This document shows, piece by piece, positions 49,404 to 58,320 of a stretch of 64,000 nucleotides of DNA. Positions within the stretch are counted from its first letter, which is position 1. Each line of letters begins with the position of its first letter. The position numbers were made by a program, and so were the translations under genes. This stretch comes from VRUE01 sp963774555 (GTDB lineage: Bacteria; Actinomycetota; Thermoleophilia; Solirubrobacterales; 70-9), in NCBI GenBank assembly GCA_963774555.1, contig CAVZFL010000001.1:248001-312000 (forward strand), written 5' to 3'. The notes under the pieces were generated by a model. That model had not been told where the DNA came from. It saw only the letters and a list, made by a program, of their open reading frames with translations, and made no database searches.

Positions 49404-52400
49404 CTACCCGCGCCGGCCGAAGCTGTGGCCGCTGGGAGCTACGGCGCTTAGGTCGGCCACGGGACGTTGCAGCTCGGTCACCTCGGTGACGAGGACGTTG
49501 GTGGTTCCTTCCTGGCGCTCCAGCTTGCCGCTGGCGCGGACCACCGGGGCGGCGCGGACGGCGGCGCGGCAGCGCTCGTAGACGGCTGGGGGGACGATCA
49601 GGTTGACGGTGCCGCGCTCGTCCTCGAGCAGCATGAAGACGATGCCCTTGGCGGTCTCGGGGCGCTGGCGGGCGACGACCATGCCGGCGACCTCGACGCT
49701 GCCGCCGGCGTCCACCCGCTCGAGGTCGGAGCTGCGCAGGATCTCCGGTCCGAGGTCGGCGCGCATCAGCCCGATCGGGTGCTCGGCCAGGGTCATTCCG
49801 GTTGAGCGATAGTCAGCGATCGCCTCCCCCCACGCCCCGAGCGGCTCCAGCCCCGGCGCCCGCGGCGGCTCCAGTGGCAGCGCCATCTGCACGTTGCCAC
49901 CGCAGCGCACTCCGGTCCCGGCCCCCCCGGCCTCCCAGAGCGCCTCTCGGCGGTTGCCGGAGGAGGTGCCCTCCTTCACCAGCGGATCGAGGGCGCCGGA
50001 CCAGGCCAGGCGCTCCAAGGCGCCGCGGCTGGCACCAGAGCGGGAAGCGATATCGGCGATATCGCAGTAGGGCCCGCCCCGCTCCCGCTCCGCAACCAAC
50101 CCCTCCATCTCCCCCTCACCCACCCCCTTCACATACCCCAGTCCAACCCGTACCACCCCCGCCGACGGGCCGATTCCGGTCGCTATGTGTCGGTTTTCAT
50201 CCCGTCGACGGGGGATTTCAACGTGGCAGGGGACGCGGCTGCGGTTGGCGTCGGGGCCGAGCAGGCGCACTCCCCGCCGCTGGGCCTCGTGGACGAGGGC
50301 GTCGGGCGGGTAGAAGCCCATCGGCTGCTCGTTGAGCAGGGCGCAGAGGAACTCGGGGGCGCGGTGGATGCGCAGCCAGGCCGACTGGTAGGCGAGCAGG
50401 CCGAAGGCGGCGGAGTGCGCCTTGGGGAAGCCAAAGCCGGAGAAGCCCTGGATCTGGCGCCAGACCTTCTCCGCCACCGCGACCGAGACCCCCTTCGCCC
50501 GCGCGCCGGCGACGAAGCGGTCGTGGTGCTCGGCCATCGCCTCGGCGGAGCGCTTTCGGCTCATCGCCCGCCGCAGCCCCTCGGCCTGCGCCGAGGAGAA
50601 ACCGGACAGCGCCATCGCCACCTCGATCACCTGCTCCTGGAAGACGATCGTGCCCAGGGTGTCGGCAAGAACAGGCTCCAGCAGCGGGTGCTCGTAGGGG
50701 ATCTCGAAGCCGGGGTCCTCGCGCAGCCGCTTGCGCCTCTCTATATAGGGATGGACGGCACCGCCCTGGATCGGGCCGGGGCGGACCAGCGCTACCTGCA
50801 CGGTGAGGTCGTCGAGGTCCTGCGGCAAGGTACGGGGCAGCATCTGCATCTGGGCGCGGCTCTCGATCTGGAAGACGCCGGTGGTCTCCGCTGCGCGGAT
50901 CGACTCGAACGTCGCCGGGTCGTCGATCGGGATCCGCGAGAGGTCGAGCGGCCGGCCCCACGTCCGCGCGACTTCGTCGATGCAGCGCTCGACCGCGGAG
51001 AGCATCCCCAGGCCGAGCAGGTCGATCTTGAGCAGGCCGGCGTCGGCGCAGGAGTCCTTGTCCCACTGGACGATCTGGCGCCCCTCCATCGCCGCCGGCA
51101 CGACCGGGCAGACGTCGATCAGCGGCTCGGTCGAGATCACCATCCCGCCCGGGTGCTGGGAGGCGTGGCGGGGCAGTCCCATCGCCTCGGGCAGAGCGCC
51201 AGCAGCGCCTGCCAGCGCGGCGTGGCGGCGCGATCGGCGCCGATCGCGGTGGCGACGTCTTTGGCGATCTCGCCGCTGCGCTCGTGGAAGCCGACCATCT
51301 TCGCCACCCGCTCGATCTCCTCCGGCGGCAGTCCCAGCGCCTTGCCGAGGTCGCGCACGGCGCCGCGAGGGCGGTAGGTGGGGAAGGCGGCGACGAGGGC
51401 CGAGCGGTCGGCCCCGTAGCGCTCGTGCACGCGCGGGATCAGCACCTCGCGGATGTCGCGGGGGAAGTCGAGGTCGATGTCGGGCATCGATTTCACTTCC
51501 TCGTTGAGGAAGCGACCGGCGAAGAGGTCGGCCTCGACCGGGTCGATGTGGGAGAGGCCGGTGAGGTAGCAGACGATCGAGCTGACGCTGGAGCCGCGGC
51601 CGCGACCGGGCGGCAGGACGTTGCGCGCCGAGGCCGGACCGCGCACCTCCAGCGCCACCTCGCGGGCCAGCTCGAGCAGGTCGCGGTGGAGCAGGAAGAA
51701 GCCGGAGAGGCCGAGAGCGCGGATCGTCCCCAGCTCCTTCTCCAAGCGCTGCTCGGCTTTGCGGCGGTGCTTCGAGGAGGCCGCGTAGCGCTCCGCCAGC
51801 AGCCCGCGGCAGACCTCCGCCAGCTCGCGGTCGACGCCGGGCTCGCCTTTGCGCGGGTAGCGGTAGCCGATCTCGGCGCTGAGGTCGAACTCGAGCCGCT
51901 CGGCCAGACGCAGGGTCTCGGCGACCGCCTCGGGGTGCTCGGCGAAGCGCTCGGCCATCCTCCCCGGCGAGAGCAGGGCCGAGCTGGCGTTGCCGCGCCG
52001 CCGCGGCTCGGACTCCTCCAGCGTCATCCCCAGCCGCACGGCGACCAGCGCGTCCTGCAGTTGCGCCCGCCGGCGGGCGTGCGAGTGGACGTTGCCGGTC
52101 GCGACGCAGGGCACTCCCAACCGCCCGGCGAGGCCCACGAGCCAGCGATTCCGCGCCCGGTCCCGCCGCCAGTAGGGCCGCTGCAGCTCGACCCGGAAGC
52201 GCTCCGGCCTAAAGGCGCCGCGCAGCCGCCGCGCCAGCTCCGCCCCGGCGGCAATTTCACCCCTCTCCCACGCCCCGGCGACAGCCCCCTCCCCAGCGCA
52301 CCCCGACAGGCACACCAATCCCTCGGCATGCTCTTCGACCTCTGCCAAGCTCACCCGAGGCTGTTCCGCCGATCGTGTGGTGTTGTCGCGTGTGTGTGAA

Positions 52401-52696
52401 TGGGCGGCCGTTAGCAGTCGGCAGAGATTCCGGTAACCCACCTCGTCTTCGACCAGAAGCGTCAGGTGAGCGGACTCGACTGTCACCTCGGCCCCCGTGA
52501 TCGCGCGCACCCCAAACCCCTTGCAGGCGTGAACCCACTCCATCGACCCCCATACCCCGTCGTGGTCGGTCAGCGCAAACGCCGGGTACCCATGCTCGGC
52601 CGCGGCGGCGGCCAGCTCCATCGGAGTCGAGGCCCCGTCGAGGAAGGAGAAGGCGGAGTGCGCGTGCAGCTCCACGTATGGAGCGCCAGCGGCCAT
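49404..52696 (-). CDS. dnaE2: Error-prone DNA polymerase DnaE2 (ImuC), with one frameshift
   Basis: About 1,097 codons. N-terminal PHP domain (YVELHAHSAFSFLDGAS, ALTDHDGVWGS), polymerase core (SMPDIDLDFPRDIREVL with catalytic Asps, and SQHPGGMVIS), OB-fold near the end (VEVAGMVVARQRPETAKG). At about 51195 the frame changes: ALLALCP is followed in one frame by RRWDCPATPP (ends at once), in the other by EAMGLPRHASQHPGG; one base seems missing. ATG at 52696 overlaps the stop of the upstream gene. Works with ImuB in translesion mutagenesis. Confidence 0.9.
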
Positions 52697-52944
52697 CAAG
52701 CCCGCTGCCGGTACCAGCGCCCGCCAAAGCCGCTGCGGAAGACGGTCAGGTCGCGCCCATCGCTGAGCACCAGCTCGTAGTAATGCCGCCGCAAGGGCCG
52801 CGGCGTCCACCAGCGATCTTCGAGCACCCACTCCTCCCGCACCGTCTCCACCCCGACCCCGTCGACCGAGACCGGCCTCCCCTCAGGACCGATCTCGACC
52901 TTCACCGGCCGCGGCACGTACATCCGTCGCAGCCCGGGAGTCAT
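52696..52944 (-). CDS. Small protein between imuB and dnaE2 (DUF6504-like)
   Basis: 82 aa. VKVEIGPEGRPVSVDGVGVETVREEWVLEDRWWTPRPLRRHYYELVLSDGRDLTVFR is a short beta-barrel-like protein with Trp/Arg-rich core; similar small proteins recur between imuB and dnaE2 in actinobacteria. The TGA overlaps the dnaE2 ATG. Likely a mutasome accessory factor; role unknown. Confidence 0.7.
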   Translation of the reverse strand: MTPGLRRMYVPRPVKVEIGPEGRPVSVDGVGVETVREEWVLEDRWWTPRPLRRHYYELVLSDGRDLTVFRSGFGGRWYRQRA

Positions 52945-53129
52945 GCTTGTGCGCCTTTTGCACCGTCTTCCGAGTAGATCTTGATGACTGGAGATCTATC
53001 TGGCGGGAGATCCTCGAGGCAACAACGGGCGCCGTGATTCAAGGGGTGAAAATTTCGTGGCACTACGCCGAAGAAGGTGCCGCACCAAGATTGATTACGG
53101 CCTATCCGACCCTCTAGCATGGAGAAGCT

Positions 53130-53345
53130 ATGGCGATAACACGCGAGATCACAGACTTCGACATCGTCGAATTGATCGAGGCCGCATACGATGCACCTGC
53201 TGGTGCCAAAGGTGGCGTGCTTGAGATTCGCCCAGACGGATTTGCAATGCTCGAGATCCTCGAACCTGAGCTCGATGCTGCTGAGCGGATCGTCTTCGCG
53301 CCGATCGACAAGCTGCGTCACACCACTCGCCCGCCTCACCACTAG
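53130..53345 (+). CDS. Small hypothetical protein inserted in the mutasome operon, opposite strand
   Basis: 71 aa. MAITREITDFDIVELIEAAYDAPAGAKGGVLEIRPDGFAMLEILEPELDAAERIVFAPIDKLRH, acidic, compact alpha/beta look, ATG with GGAGAAG upstream. It separates imuB from the DUF6504-like gene and is less GC-rich than both. A minus-strand ORF (52941-53354) overlaps but looks like a shadow. Origin by insertion is plausible. Confidence 0.5.
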   Translation: MAITREITDFDIVELIEAAYDAPAGAKGGVLEIRPDGFAMLEILEPELDAAERIVFAPIDKLRHTTRPPHH

Positions 53346-53350
53346 TGCCC

Positions 53351-54364
53351 TCATCGACCCGCGGCCGGGGTGAGGATCGCGCGGCGCTCGGGGAAGCGGG
53401 AGGCGGCGTCGACGGGGAGGATGGCGAGCAGGGACTCCGCCCCCTGGGCGGCGCGGACCTCGCGGATCGCGGTGCCCAGGCGCTGGCAGCGGGGCTCCTC
53501 GCCGCGGACCGAGAGCTCCATCTGCTCGCCGGCCGGGGGGCCGAGGCCGAGCGCGCGCAGGCGCAGCGCCGCTGCCGGGCCCGGCAGCGCCTCCAGCCGC
53601 GGCGCCAGCAGCGAGCGCAGGGTGCGGGCCGAGGCGCTGGGACGCCCCAGGCCCTGGTCGACGCTCCAGCTGCCGCCGCCGCTGAGCTGGGCGCCGAGGC
53701 GCAGGCCGAGCACGGTCCTGCCGCGACGCTGGGGGGCGGCGAGCAGGCGGTCGACGAGCAGCTCCAGGGCGCGCTCGAGCTGGCCGCCAGCAATGCCTTC
53801 CGGCAGCTCGAGCTGCACGCCCAGCTGCTCGTAGGGGCGGCGCGGGTGAAGCGGCGAGTCCTCGCCGCGGGCGAGGCGCAGGGCGCGCAGGCCGGGCTTG
53901 CCGAAGCGATCCCCGACCCGGTCGGCCGGCAGCGCCGCGAGGTCTCCCAGCGTCTCGATCCCCAGCCGGCGCAGGGTCTCGGCCAGTTCGTCGGTCGCGG
54001 CCGGCGGCAGGCCGACGTGGCCGTCAAGCGCCGCGACCGGCAGCGCCGCGAGAAAGGCGCGCAGGTCGGCTGCGAAGACGACCGCCCCCCTCCGCGCCGC
54101 AGCATGGGCGGCAAAGCGCGTTGGCGCGACCCCGACCAGGGCCCCCTCGCCCGCCGCGCTCCGCGTCGCCCTCAGCACCCCGGCCGTCTCGCCGCCGTGG
54201 ATCCCGCGCAGGCCGTCGAGCGCGAAGAAGGCCTCGCCCGGCCGCTGGGACTCGACCTCGGCTCCAATTCCCTCCAGCCTCCGCAGCAGCTCCTCGGTCA
54301 GCTCGGCGGCCTCCACCGGTTCGGCGAGGGCAGACTCGGGGATCAGGACGCAGGCGACCTCCAT
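53351..54364 (-). CDS. imuB: ImuB, Y-family polymerase homolog of the mutasome
   Basis: About 337 aa. VACVLIPESALAEPVEAAELTEELLRRLEGIGAEV and FFALDGLRGIHGG correspond to the palm of Y-family proteins but without catalytic carboxylates; ETLRRLGIETLGDLAALPADRVGDRFG is the thumb HhH region, and the C-terminus fits the little-finger domain. ImuB bridges DnaE2 to the beta clamp. ATG 54364 lies at the edge of a split LexA box; no imuA is seen upstream. Confidence 0.8.
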   Translation of the reverse strand: MEVACVLIPESALAEPVEAAELTEELLRRLEGIGAEVESQRPGEAFFALDGLRGIHGGETAGVLRATRSAAGEGALVGVAPTRFAAHAAARRGAVVFAADLRAFLAALPVAALDGHVGLPPAATDELAETLRRLGIETLGDLAALPADRVGDRFGKPGLRALRLARGEDSPLHPRRPYEQLGVQLELPEGIAGGQLERALELLVDRLLAAPQRRGRTVLGLRLGAQLSGGGSWSVDQGLGRPSASARTLRSLLAPRLEALPGPAAALRLRALGLGPPAGEQMELSVRGEEPRCQRLGTAIREVRAAQGAESLLAILPVDAASRFPERRAILTPAAGR

Positions 54365-54376
54365 ACGAACATATGT
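54363..54376. promoter_or_regulatory. Half of a LexA (SOS) box left of the IS1595 insertion
   Basis: ATACGA followed by ACATATGT (54369-54376). Joined to the other half at 55463-55468 (TCGTAT) it reconstitutes ATACGAACATATGTTCGTAT, a 20-bp perfect palindrome containing CGAAC-N4-GTTCG, the LexA-box form of actinobacteria and bacilli. The insertion duplicated the central 8 bp and destroyed both copies of the intact box. Confidence 0.75.
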
Positions 54377-55454
54377 GCTGGCTATCTGCTTCGCTCCACT
54401 AGACTCCGTGGGCAGTGGATCTGTCACAGGGAGGCCCCCGCGAGGACCGGCCGGTAGCCGGGTGCGACTACCCGCGCGACTGGCCTGAGTTCCACAGGTT
54501 CTTTCCCGATGAGGACGCCTGCCTTGCCTACCTGGAGCGCTTGCGCTGGCCAGATGGCTTCCGCTGCCCCGCCTGCGGCGGCACAGAAGCCTGGAAGACC
54601 AAGCGGGGCCACTGGCTCTGCGGCGCCTGCCGGCGCCAGACCTCGGTCACGGCGGGAACCCTCTTTGCCGGGACAAGAACGCCGCTTTTGAACTGGTTCG
54701 CGGCGATCTGGGCGCTGGTCTCCCAAAAACAGGGAATGTCGGCGCTGGGCTTCAAGCGGGCGATGGGCCTGGGCTCCTATGAGACCGCCTGGGCTCACCT
54801 GCACAAGCTGCGAAGGGCGATGGTGCGCCCCGGGCGCGAGCTGCTCGGGGGCCTGGTCGAGGTCGACGAGGGCTTCGTCGGCGGGCGGGAGATCGGCATG
54901 GATGGCCGTCAAACCGCGGAGAAGTCGATCGTCGTGGTCGCCGTGGAGGTGCGGGAGGGAGCCAGGGGCGAGATCGCCGGGAGAGCACGACTCTCCCGCG
55001 TGGAGCGCGCCACCAAAGACACCCTGGAGGCCTTTGCCCAGGGAGCCATCCGCCCCGGTTCCGATGTCCGCACCGACGGCTGGAACGCCTACTCGGGGCT
55101 GCCTTCCCTCGGCTACCGCCACCTGCCGATCAACATCTCCAGGAGCGGCGCGACGGCCTCGGCCTCGATGCCCCACGTGCACCGGGTCTTTGCCCTGCTC
55201 AAGCGCTGGCTGCTCGGCACCCACCAGGGCTCGGTGCAGCCCCACCAGCTCGACTACTACCTCGACGAGTTCACCTTCCGCTTCAACCGCAGGCGCTCGC
55301 GCTACCCCGGTCTTCTCTTTTACCGACTGGTCCAGGAGGCAGCCGCCACCGAGCCAATCCCGCTCAAAGCGATCCTCGGCGGCACGACCGGGCGGCGCGG
55401 AACCGGCCGCGAGGCCTACGTCAGGCGCGTGGTGGACTGAAGCGGACACCCCGC
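54377..55454 (+). mobile_element. IS1595-family insertion sequence with 8-bp target duplication
   Basis: 1,078 bp. Direct duplication ACATATGT on both sides (54369-54376 and 55455-55462). Imperfect terminal inverted repeats of about 21 bp: left GCTGGCTATCTGCTTCGCTC, right (complement) GCGGGGTGTCCGCTTCAGTC. Contains one transposase gene. Confidence 0.85.
54415..55440 (+). CDS. IS1595-family transposase
   Basis: 341 aa, GTG start. N-terminal zinc ribbon CPACGGTEAW ... WLCGACRRQTSVTAGT, then DDE-like catalytic text: VEVDEGFVGGRE (first Asp), VRTDGWNAY (second Asp) and HRVFALLKRWLLGTHQG (third motif of the ISXO2-like family), HQLDYYLDEFTFRFNRRRSR near the end. Full length, likely active. Confidence 0.9.
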   Translation: MDLSQGGPREDRPVAGCDYPRDWPEFHRFFPDEDACLAYLERLRWPDGFRCPACGGTEAWKTKRGHWLCGACRRQTSVTAGTLFAGTRTPLLNWFAAIWALVSQKQGMSALGFKRAMGLGSYETAWAHLHKLRRAMVRPGRELLGGLVEVDEGFVGGREIGMDGRQTAEKSIVVVAVEVREGARGEIAGRARLSRVERATKDTLEAFAQGAIRPGSDVRTDGWNAYSGLPSLGYRHLPINISRSGATASASMPHVHRVFALLKRWLLGTHQGSVQPHQLDYYLDEFTFRFNRRRSRYPGLLFYRLVQEAAATEPIPLKAILGGTTGRRGTGREAYVRRVVD

Positions 55455-55468
55455 ACATATGTTCGTAT
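55455..55468. promoter_or_regulatory. Other half of the split LexA box
   Basis: ACATATGT (duplicated target) then TCGTAT. See the entry at 54363; this copy lies upstream of fitB end rather than of imuB. Confidence 0.7.
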
Positions 55469-55483
55469 ATGAGATCGAAGGAA

Positions 55484-55900
55484 TCAAGGGCCATCGAAGG
55501 GATTTAGGAAGCTCACTCCCGACCGGGCGATGTCGGCGGTGTTGCGAGTGACGAGAGTCAGGCCGGTCACCTTCGCGGTGGCGGCAAGCAGGCCATCGAT
55601 GACCGGGAGTGGCTCGGGCGCATTGATCCGCCCCCACTCCTCGGCGATCGCCCGGTCGACGGAGATGACGCGGTCGCGGTGCGCTTCGGAGATGCGGCCG
55701 AGCCAGCTCTCCAGCGCCGTGGCTGCGGCGAGGTCCCGGCGCCGGATGCTCTCGATGCCCCTGCGTATCTCGCCCAGGGTCAAGGCACTCAGGAAGACCT
55801 CCTCGTCCGCCAGGCTCGCAAACCAGGAGGCGACGCCCGGATTGGCCCGCTTCCCCTTGCGCAGCTCGGAGATGACGTTGGTATCGATCAGATAGCTCAT
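55484..55900 (-). CDS. FitB-like PIN-domain toxin
   Basis: 138 aa. MSYLIDTNVISELRKGKRANPGVASWF (Asp, family-typical FitB start), ALTLGEIRRGIESI (acidic pair), PVIDGLLAATAKVTGLTLVTRNTADI (Asp and D/N near the end). Complete. Its partner antitoxin gene is now 1.5 kb away, beyond an IS110 element, yet a good RBS (GGGGAGG) remains 8-10 bp before the ATG. Confidence 0.86.
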   Translation of the reverse strand: MSYLIDTNVISELRKGKRANPGVASWFASLADEEVFLSALTLGEIRRGIESIRRRDLAAATALESWLGRISEAHRDRVISVDRAIAEEWGRINAPEPLPVIDGLLAATAKVTGLTLVTRNTADIARSGVSFLNPFDGP

Positions 55901-55919
55901 TGGAGATCCTCCCCTTGTT

Positions 55920-56178
55920 CTTCCGGAGATTTAGATGGAGAGGCCGACCGCAGGGAGGCCGCCGCAGAATCCCGGGGAACGCATAGAGCCGACCCCCGCC
56001 GGGAGAGCGCCACGGTCGCTAGCCGCAAAGACGGCCACTGTGAGACCAGCGCCTCCCGGCGGTGCGAGGCGCCCGAAGCGCCAACAGGGCGTGGCGTAGG
56101 TGAACGCCACCCAATGAGCACGCGCAGCGGCTCCTCGCGGCCGGCTATCAGCCGAAACAGATCGACCGAGGAGGAAGC
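55920..56178 (+). ncRNA. Candidate bridge RNA region of the IS110 element
   Basis: Noncoding left end before the transposase gene. It can fold: CCGCCGGGAGAGCGC (55997 on) pairs with GCGCCTCCCGGCGG (56049-56062), and GGCGC-CCGAA-GCGCC forms a hairpin at about 56068-56082. IS110/IS1111 elements express bridge RNAs from this position that guide target and donor binding. Loop sequences are not assigned here. Confidence 0.45.
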
Positions 56179-57390
56179 ATGGCAGGAACACTGACAGGGG
56201 GAATCGACTGGGCCAGTGAGGCCCACGAGGTCTGTGTCAGCAACGAGGGAAAGGCGGTCGAGCGCTTCTCGGCGGCCCACGATGAGCGCGGGATCGCGGA
56301 GCTCGCCAGCAGGCTTACCCGACTTGGAGTCACCCGGGTGGCAATCGAGCGACCCGACGGCATTCTCGTCGAGCGACTGCTCGCCGCTGGCCTGGAAGTC
56401 CTGGCGATCCATCCCAACCAGCTGAAAGCAGCCCGTTCGCGCTACGCAATCGCCCACGGCAAGTCCGATCGCTTCGACGCCTATGTCCTGGCCGAGCTGG
56501 CTCGCACCGATGCCCACCGCTTCCGGGCGCTGAGACCCGACGGCGATGAAACCAAGGCACTGCGGGCCCTGACCCGGGCGCGAGAGGATCTCGTGCAGGC
56601 GCGGGTCGAGCTGGCCAACCAGCTGCGTGCCCAGCTTGAGGCCTTTTGGCCCGGTGCCTTGGTCTTCGCCGATGTCGACCGCCCGATCTCTCTGGCATTC
56701 ATCGGCCGCTACCCGAGTCCGGCCGATGCCCGCGGGCTGGGCCCCAAACGAATGGCCGGATTTCTGACCCGCCACCGCTATAGCGGCCGTACCGACCCCG
56801 CCGAACTGGTGGAGAGGATGAACGCGGCGCCACAGGGAACCGCGGGGCGGGTTGAGTGCGAGGCCCGTCGCGCCGTGGTTCTCGGCCTGGTGGCTGCCCT
56901 CTCGCCGATCGTCGCCGAGATCGCCGATCTGGGTGCTCGGATTCGCGCTGCCCTCGCCACTCATCCCGACGCGAGGATCTTCGCGCCGTTGTTTCGCAGC
57001 CCCAAGACGGCGATCTGCCCGGCGACGCTGGTTGCCGAGCTCGGCGATTGCCGGGAGCGCTACCCGACCGAGGCGGCGCTCGCCGCTGACGCCGGGATGA
57101 GCCCAGTCGCACTGGAGTCGGGCAAGTTGCGTGTCGCAACCTTCAGGCGAGCCTGCGATAAGCGTCTCCGCTTCGCCGTCGCGACACTGGCTGACTCCAC
57201 TCGCCACTGGCATCCGTGGGCCAAAGAGGTCTACCGGCGCGCCCGGGACAGAGGCCAAGACCATCCCCATGCGATCCGCACCCTGGGGCGCGCCTGGATC
57301 AGGGTTCTCTGGCGCTGCTGGCATGACCGGATCCCCTATGACCCCACCCGGCACGGCAACTTCCGCCGGCTTCAGACGGCGGGGGGTTGA
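56179..57390 (+). CDS. IS110-family DEDD recombinase (transposase)
   Basis: 403 aa. RuvC-like N-terminus GGIDWASEAHEVCVSNEG (first Asp), VAIERPDGILVERLL (Glu), KSDRFDAYVLAELAR (Asp pair), then a helical linker and a C-terminal Tnp_20-like domain (LGDCRERYPTEAALAADAGMSPVALESGK). GGAGGAAGC just upstream of the ATG. Appears intact. Confidence 0.92.
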   Translation: MAGTLTGGIDWASEAHEVCVSNEGKAVERFSAAHDERGIAELASRLTRLGVTRVAIERPDGILVERLLAAGLEVLAIHPNQLKAARSRYAIAHGKSDRFDAYVLAELARTDAHRFRALRPDGDETKALRALTRAREDLVQARVELANQLRAQLEAFWPGALVFADVDRPISLAFIGRYPSPADARGLGPKRMAGFLTRHRYSGRTDPAELVERMNAAPQGTAGRVECEARRAVVLGLVAALSPIVAEIADLGARIRAALATHPDARIFAPLFRSPKTAICPATLVAELGDCRERYPTEAALAADAGMSPVALESGKLRVATFRRACDKRLRFAVATLADSTRHWHPWAKEVYRRARDRGQDHPHAIRTLGRAWIRVLWRCWHDRIPYDPTRHGNFRRLQTAGG

Positions 57391-57401
57391 CACAGGGCGT
57401 C

Positions 57402-57635
57402 TCACAGCTCAACCGGCCGGCCGCGATCGGGTGGGCGCTCGAAGTCACGGTCTTCGCCGACGCCCGGCATCTCAGCCAGCAGCTGCTTGAGGGAGACCGG
57501 CGGCCCTGACTGCCGCAGCGCTTCCCGCAGGATCTGCCGGTGCTCCTCCTCGGCCGAGCGCCCATGACGGACGGCACGGAGCTTCAGCTCGCGCACCACG
57601 CTGTCCTCGATATTTCGCACGAGAAGCTGTGCCAT
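57402..57635 (-). CDS. FitA-like RHH antitoxin, separated from fitB by IS110
   Basis: 77 aa. MAQLLVRNIEDSVVRELKLRAVRHGRSAEEEHRQILREAL is the FitA RHH domain; the tail ends RPPDRGRPVEL, then TGA. In an intact operon this stop would overlap the toxin start. ATG 57635 preferred; earlier in-frame starts add 12 hydrophobic residues. Confidence 0.84.
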   Translation of the reverse strand: MAQLLVRNIEDSVVRELKLRAVRHGRSAEEEHRQILREALRQSGPPVSLKQLLAEMPGVGEDRDFERPPDRGRPVEL

Positions 57636-57646
57636 TGCTATCAATG

Positions 57647-58255
57647 CTATCGCCATCCCAAAAACTCGCAAACAGCCTGGAGCTCGGCGGGATCCGGGCT
57701 CTCACCTTCGGCGATCCGTCTGGCCACCAGGCTGACCATCGCAGCCACCGCCACCCACTCAGCGCTCGGGAACGTGCCGGGCGGCGAGGCGCGCGCCTCG
57801 CACAGCCGCTCCGCCAGGCGCTCGATCGCCTCCTGCTGCAGCCGCACTCCCTCCGTCCCGACGGCGACGATCTCCACCGCCAGCAGCCGCGCCGTCGGCG
57901 GATCGGCGGCCAGCAACGTCGCCGCCACGCCGACCGCGGCCCTGACTTTCTCCCCCGGCTCCTCCTCGGCCGCACAGGCGCGCTCGACCTCTCCCAGCAG
58001 CCGTGCGAACAGCTCCTCGAATGAGGCGAGCATGCACTCGCGGCGGTCCTTGAACTGCCGGTAGAAGCTCGCCGTGGAGACGCCGGCCCGGCGCGCCACC
58101 CCCGCCACCGTCGCCGCCGCGTACCCCTCCTCCGCGCACACCTCCGCCATCGCCGCGACCAGGCGTTCGCGCTGGTTGCGAGCCACCAGCTCCGGGGGCA
58201 GGCCGTGCGGTCCCGGCGGCAGCCGCGGGGCCCTGCCGGCCTCTGGTTCCTCCAT
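57647..58255 (-). CDS. TetR-family transcriptional regulator
   Basis: 202 aa. RNQRERLVAAMAEVCAEEGYAAATVAGVARRAGVSTASFYRQFKDRRECMLASF is a TetR DNA-binding domain (HTH near residues 45-75); the rest is helical, ligand unknown. ATG at 58255. Neighbours give no clear target. 12 bp upstream of fitA. Confidence 0.88.
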   Translation of the reverse strand: MEEPEAGRAPRLPPGPHGLPPELVARNQRERLVAAMAEVCAEEGYAAATVAGVARRAGVSTASFYRQFKDRRECMLASFEELFARLLGEVERACAAEEEPGEKVRAAVGVAATLLAADPPTARLLAVEIVAVGTEGVRLQQEAIERLAERLCEARASPPGTFPSAEWVAVAAMVSLVARRIAEGESPDPAELQAVCEFLGWR

Positions 58256-58320
58256 GCAGAGATGATATGGCTCTGGTTCCCAAAGGGATGACCATGTACC
58301 GAGCGGCCGGCCCGAGCCGG

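Larger units (their letters stand above)
55901..57401 (+). mobile_element. IS110-family insertion sequence splitting a fitAB operon
   Basis: About 1.5 kb between fitB start and fitA stop, containing one transposase and a 280-bp left noncoding end. No terminal inverted repeats or clear target duplication, as usual for IS110. Exact ends cannot be fixed from one sequence; they lie close to 55903 and 57401. Confidence 0.75.

Noticed and set aside
52941..53354. Minus-strand 137-codon ORF in the mutasome region
   Set aside because: Lacks homology-like pattern and RBS, contradicts the shorter plus-strand ORF with a good start; kept only as a possibility.
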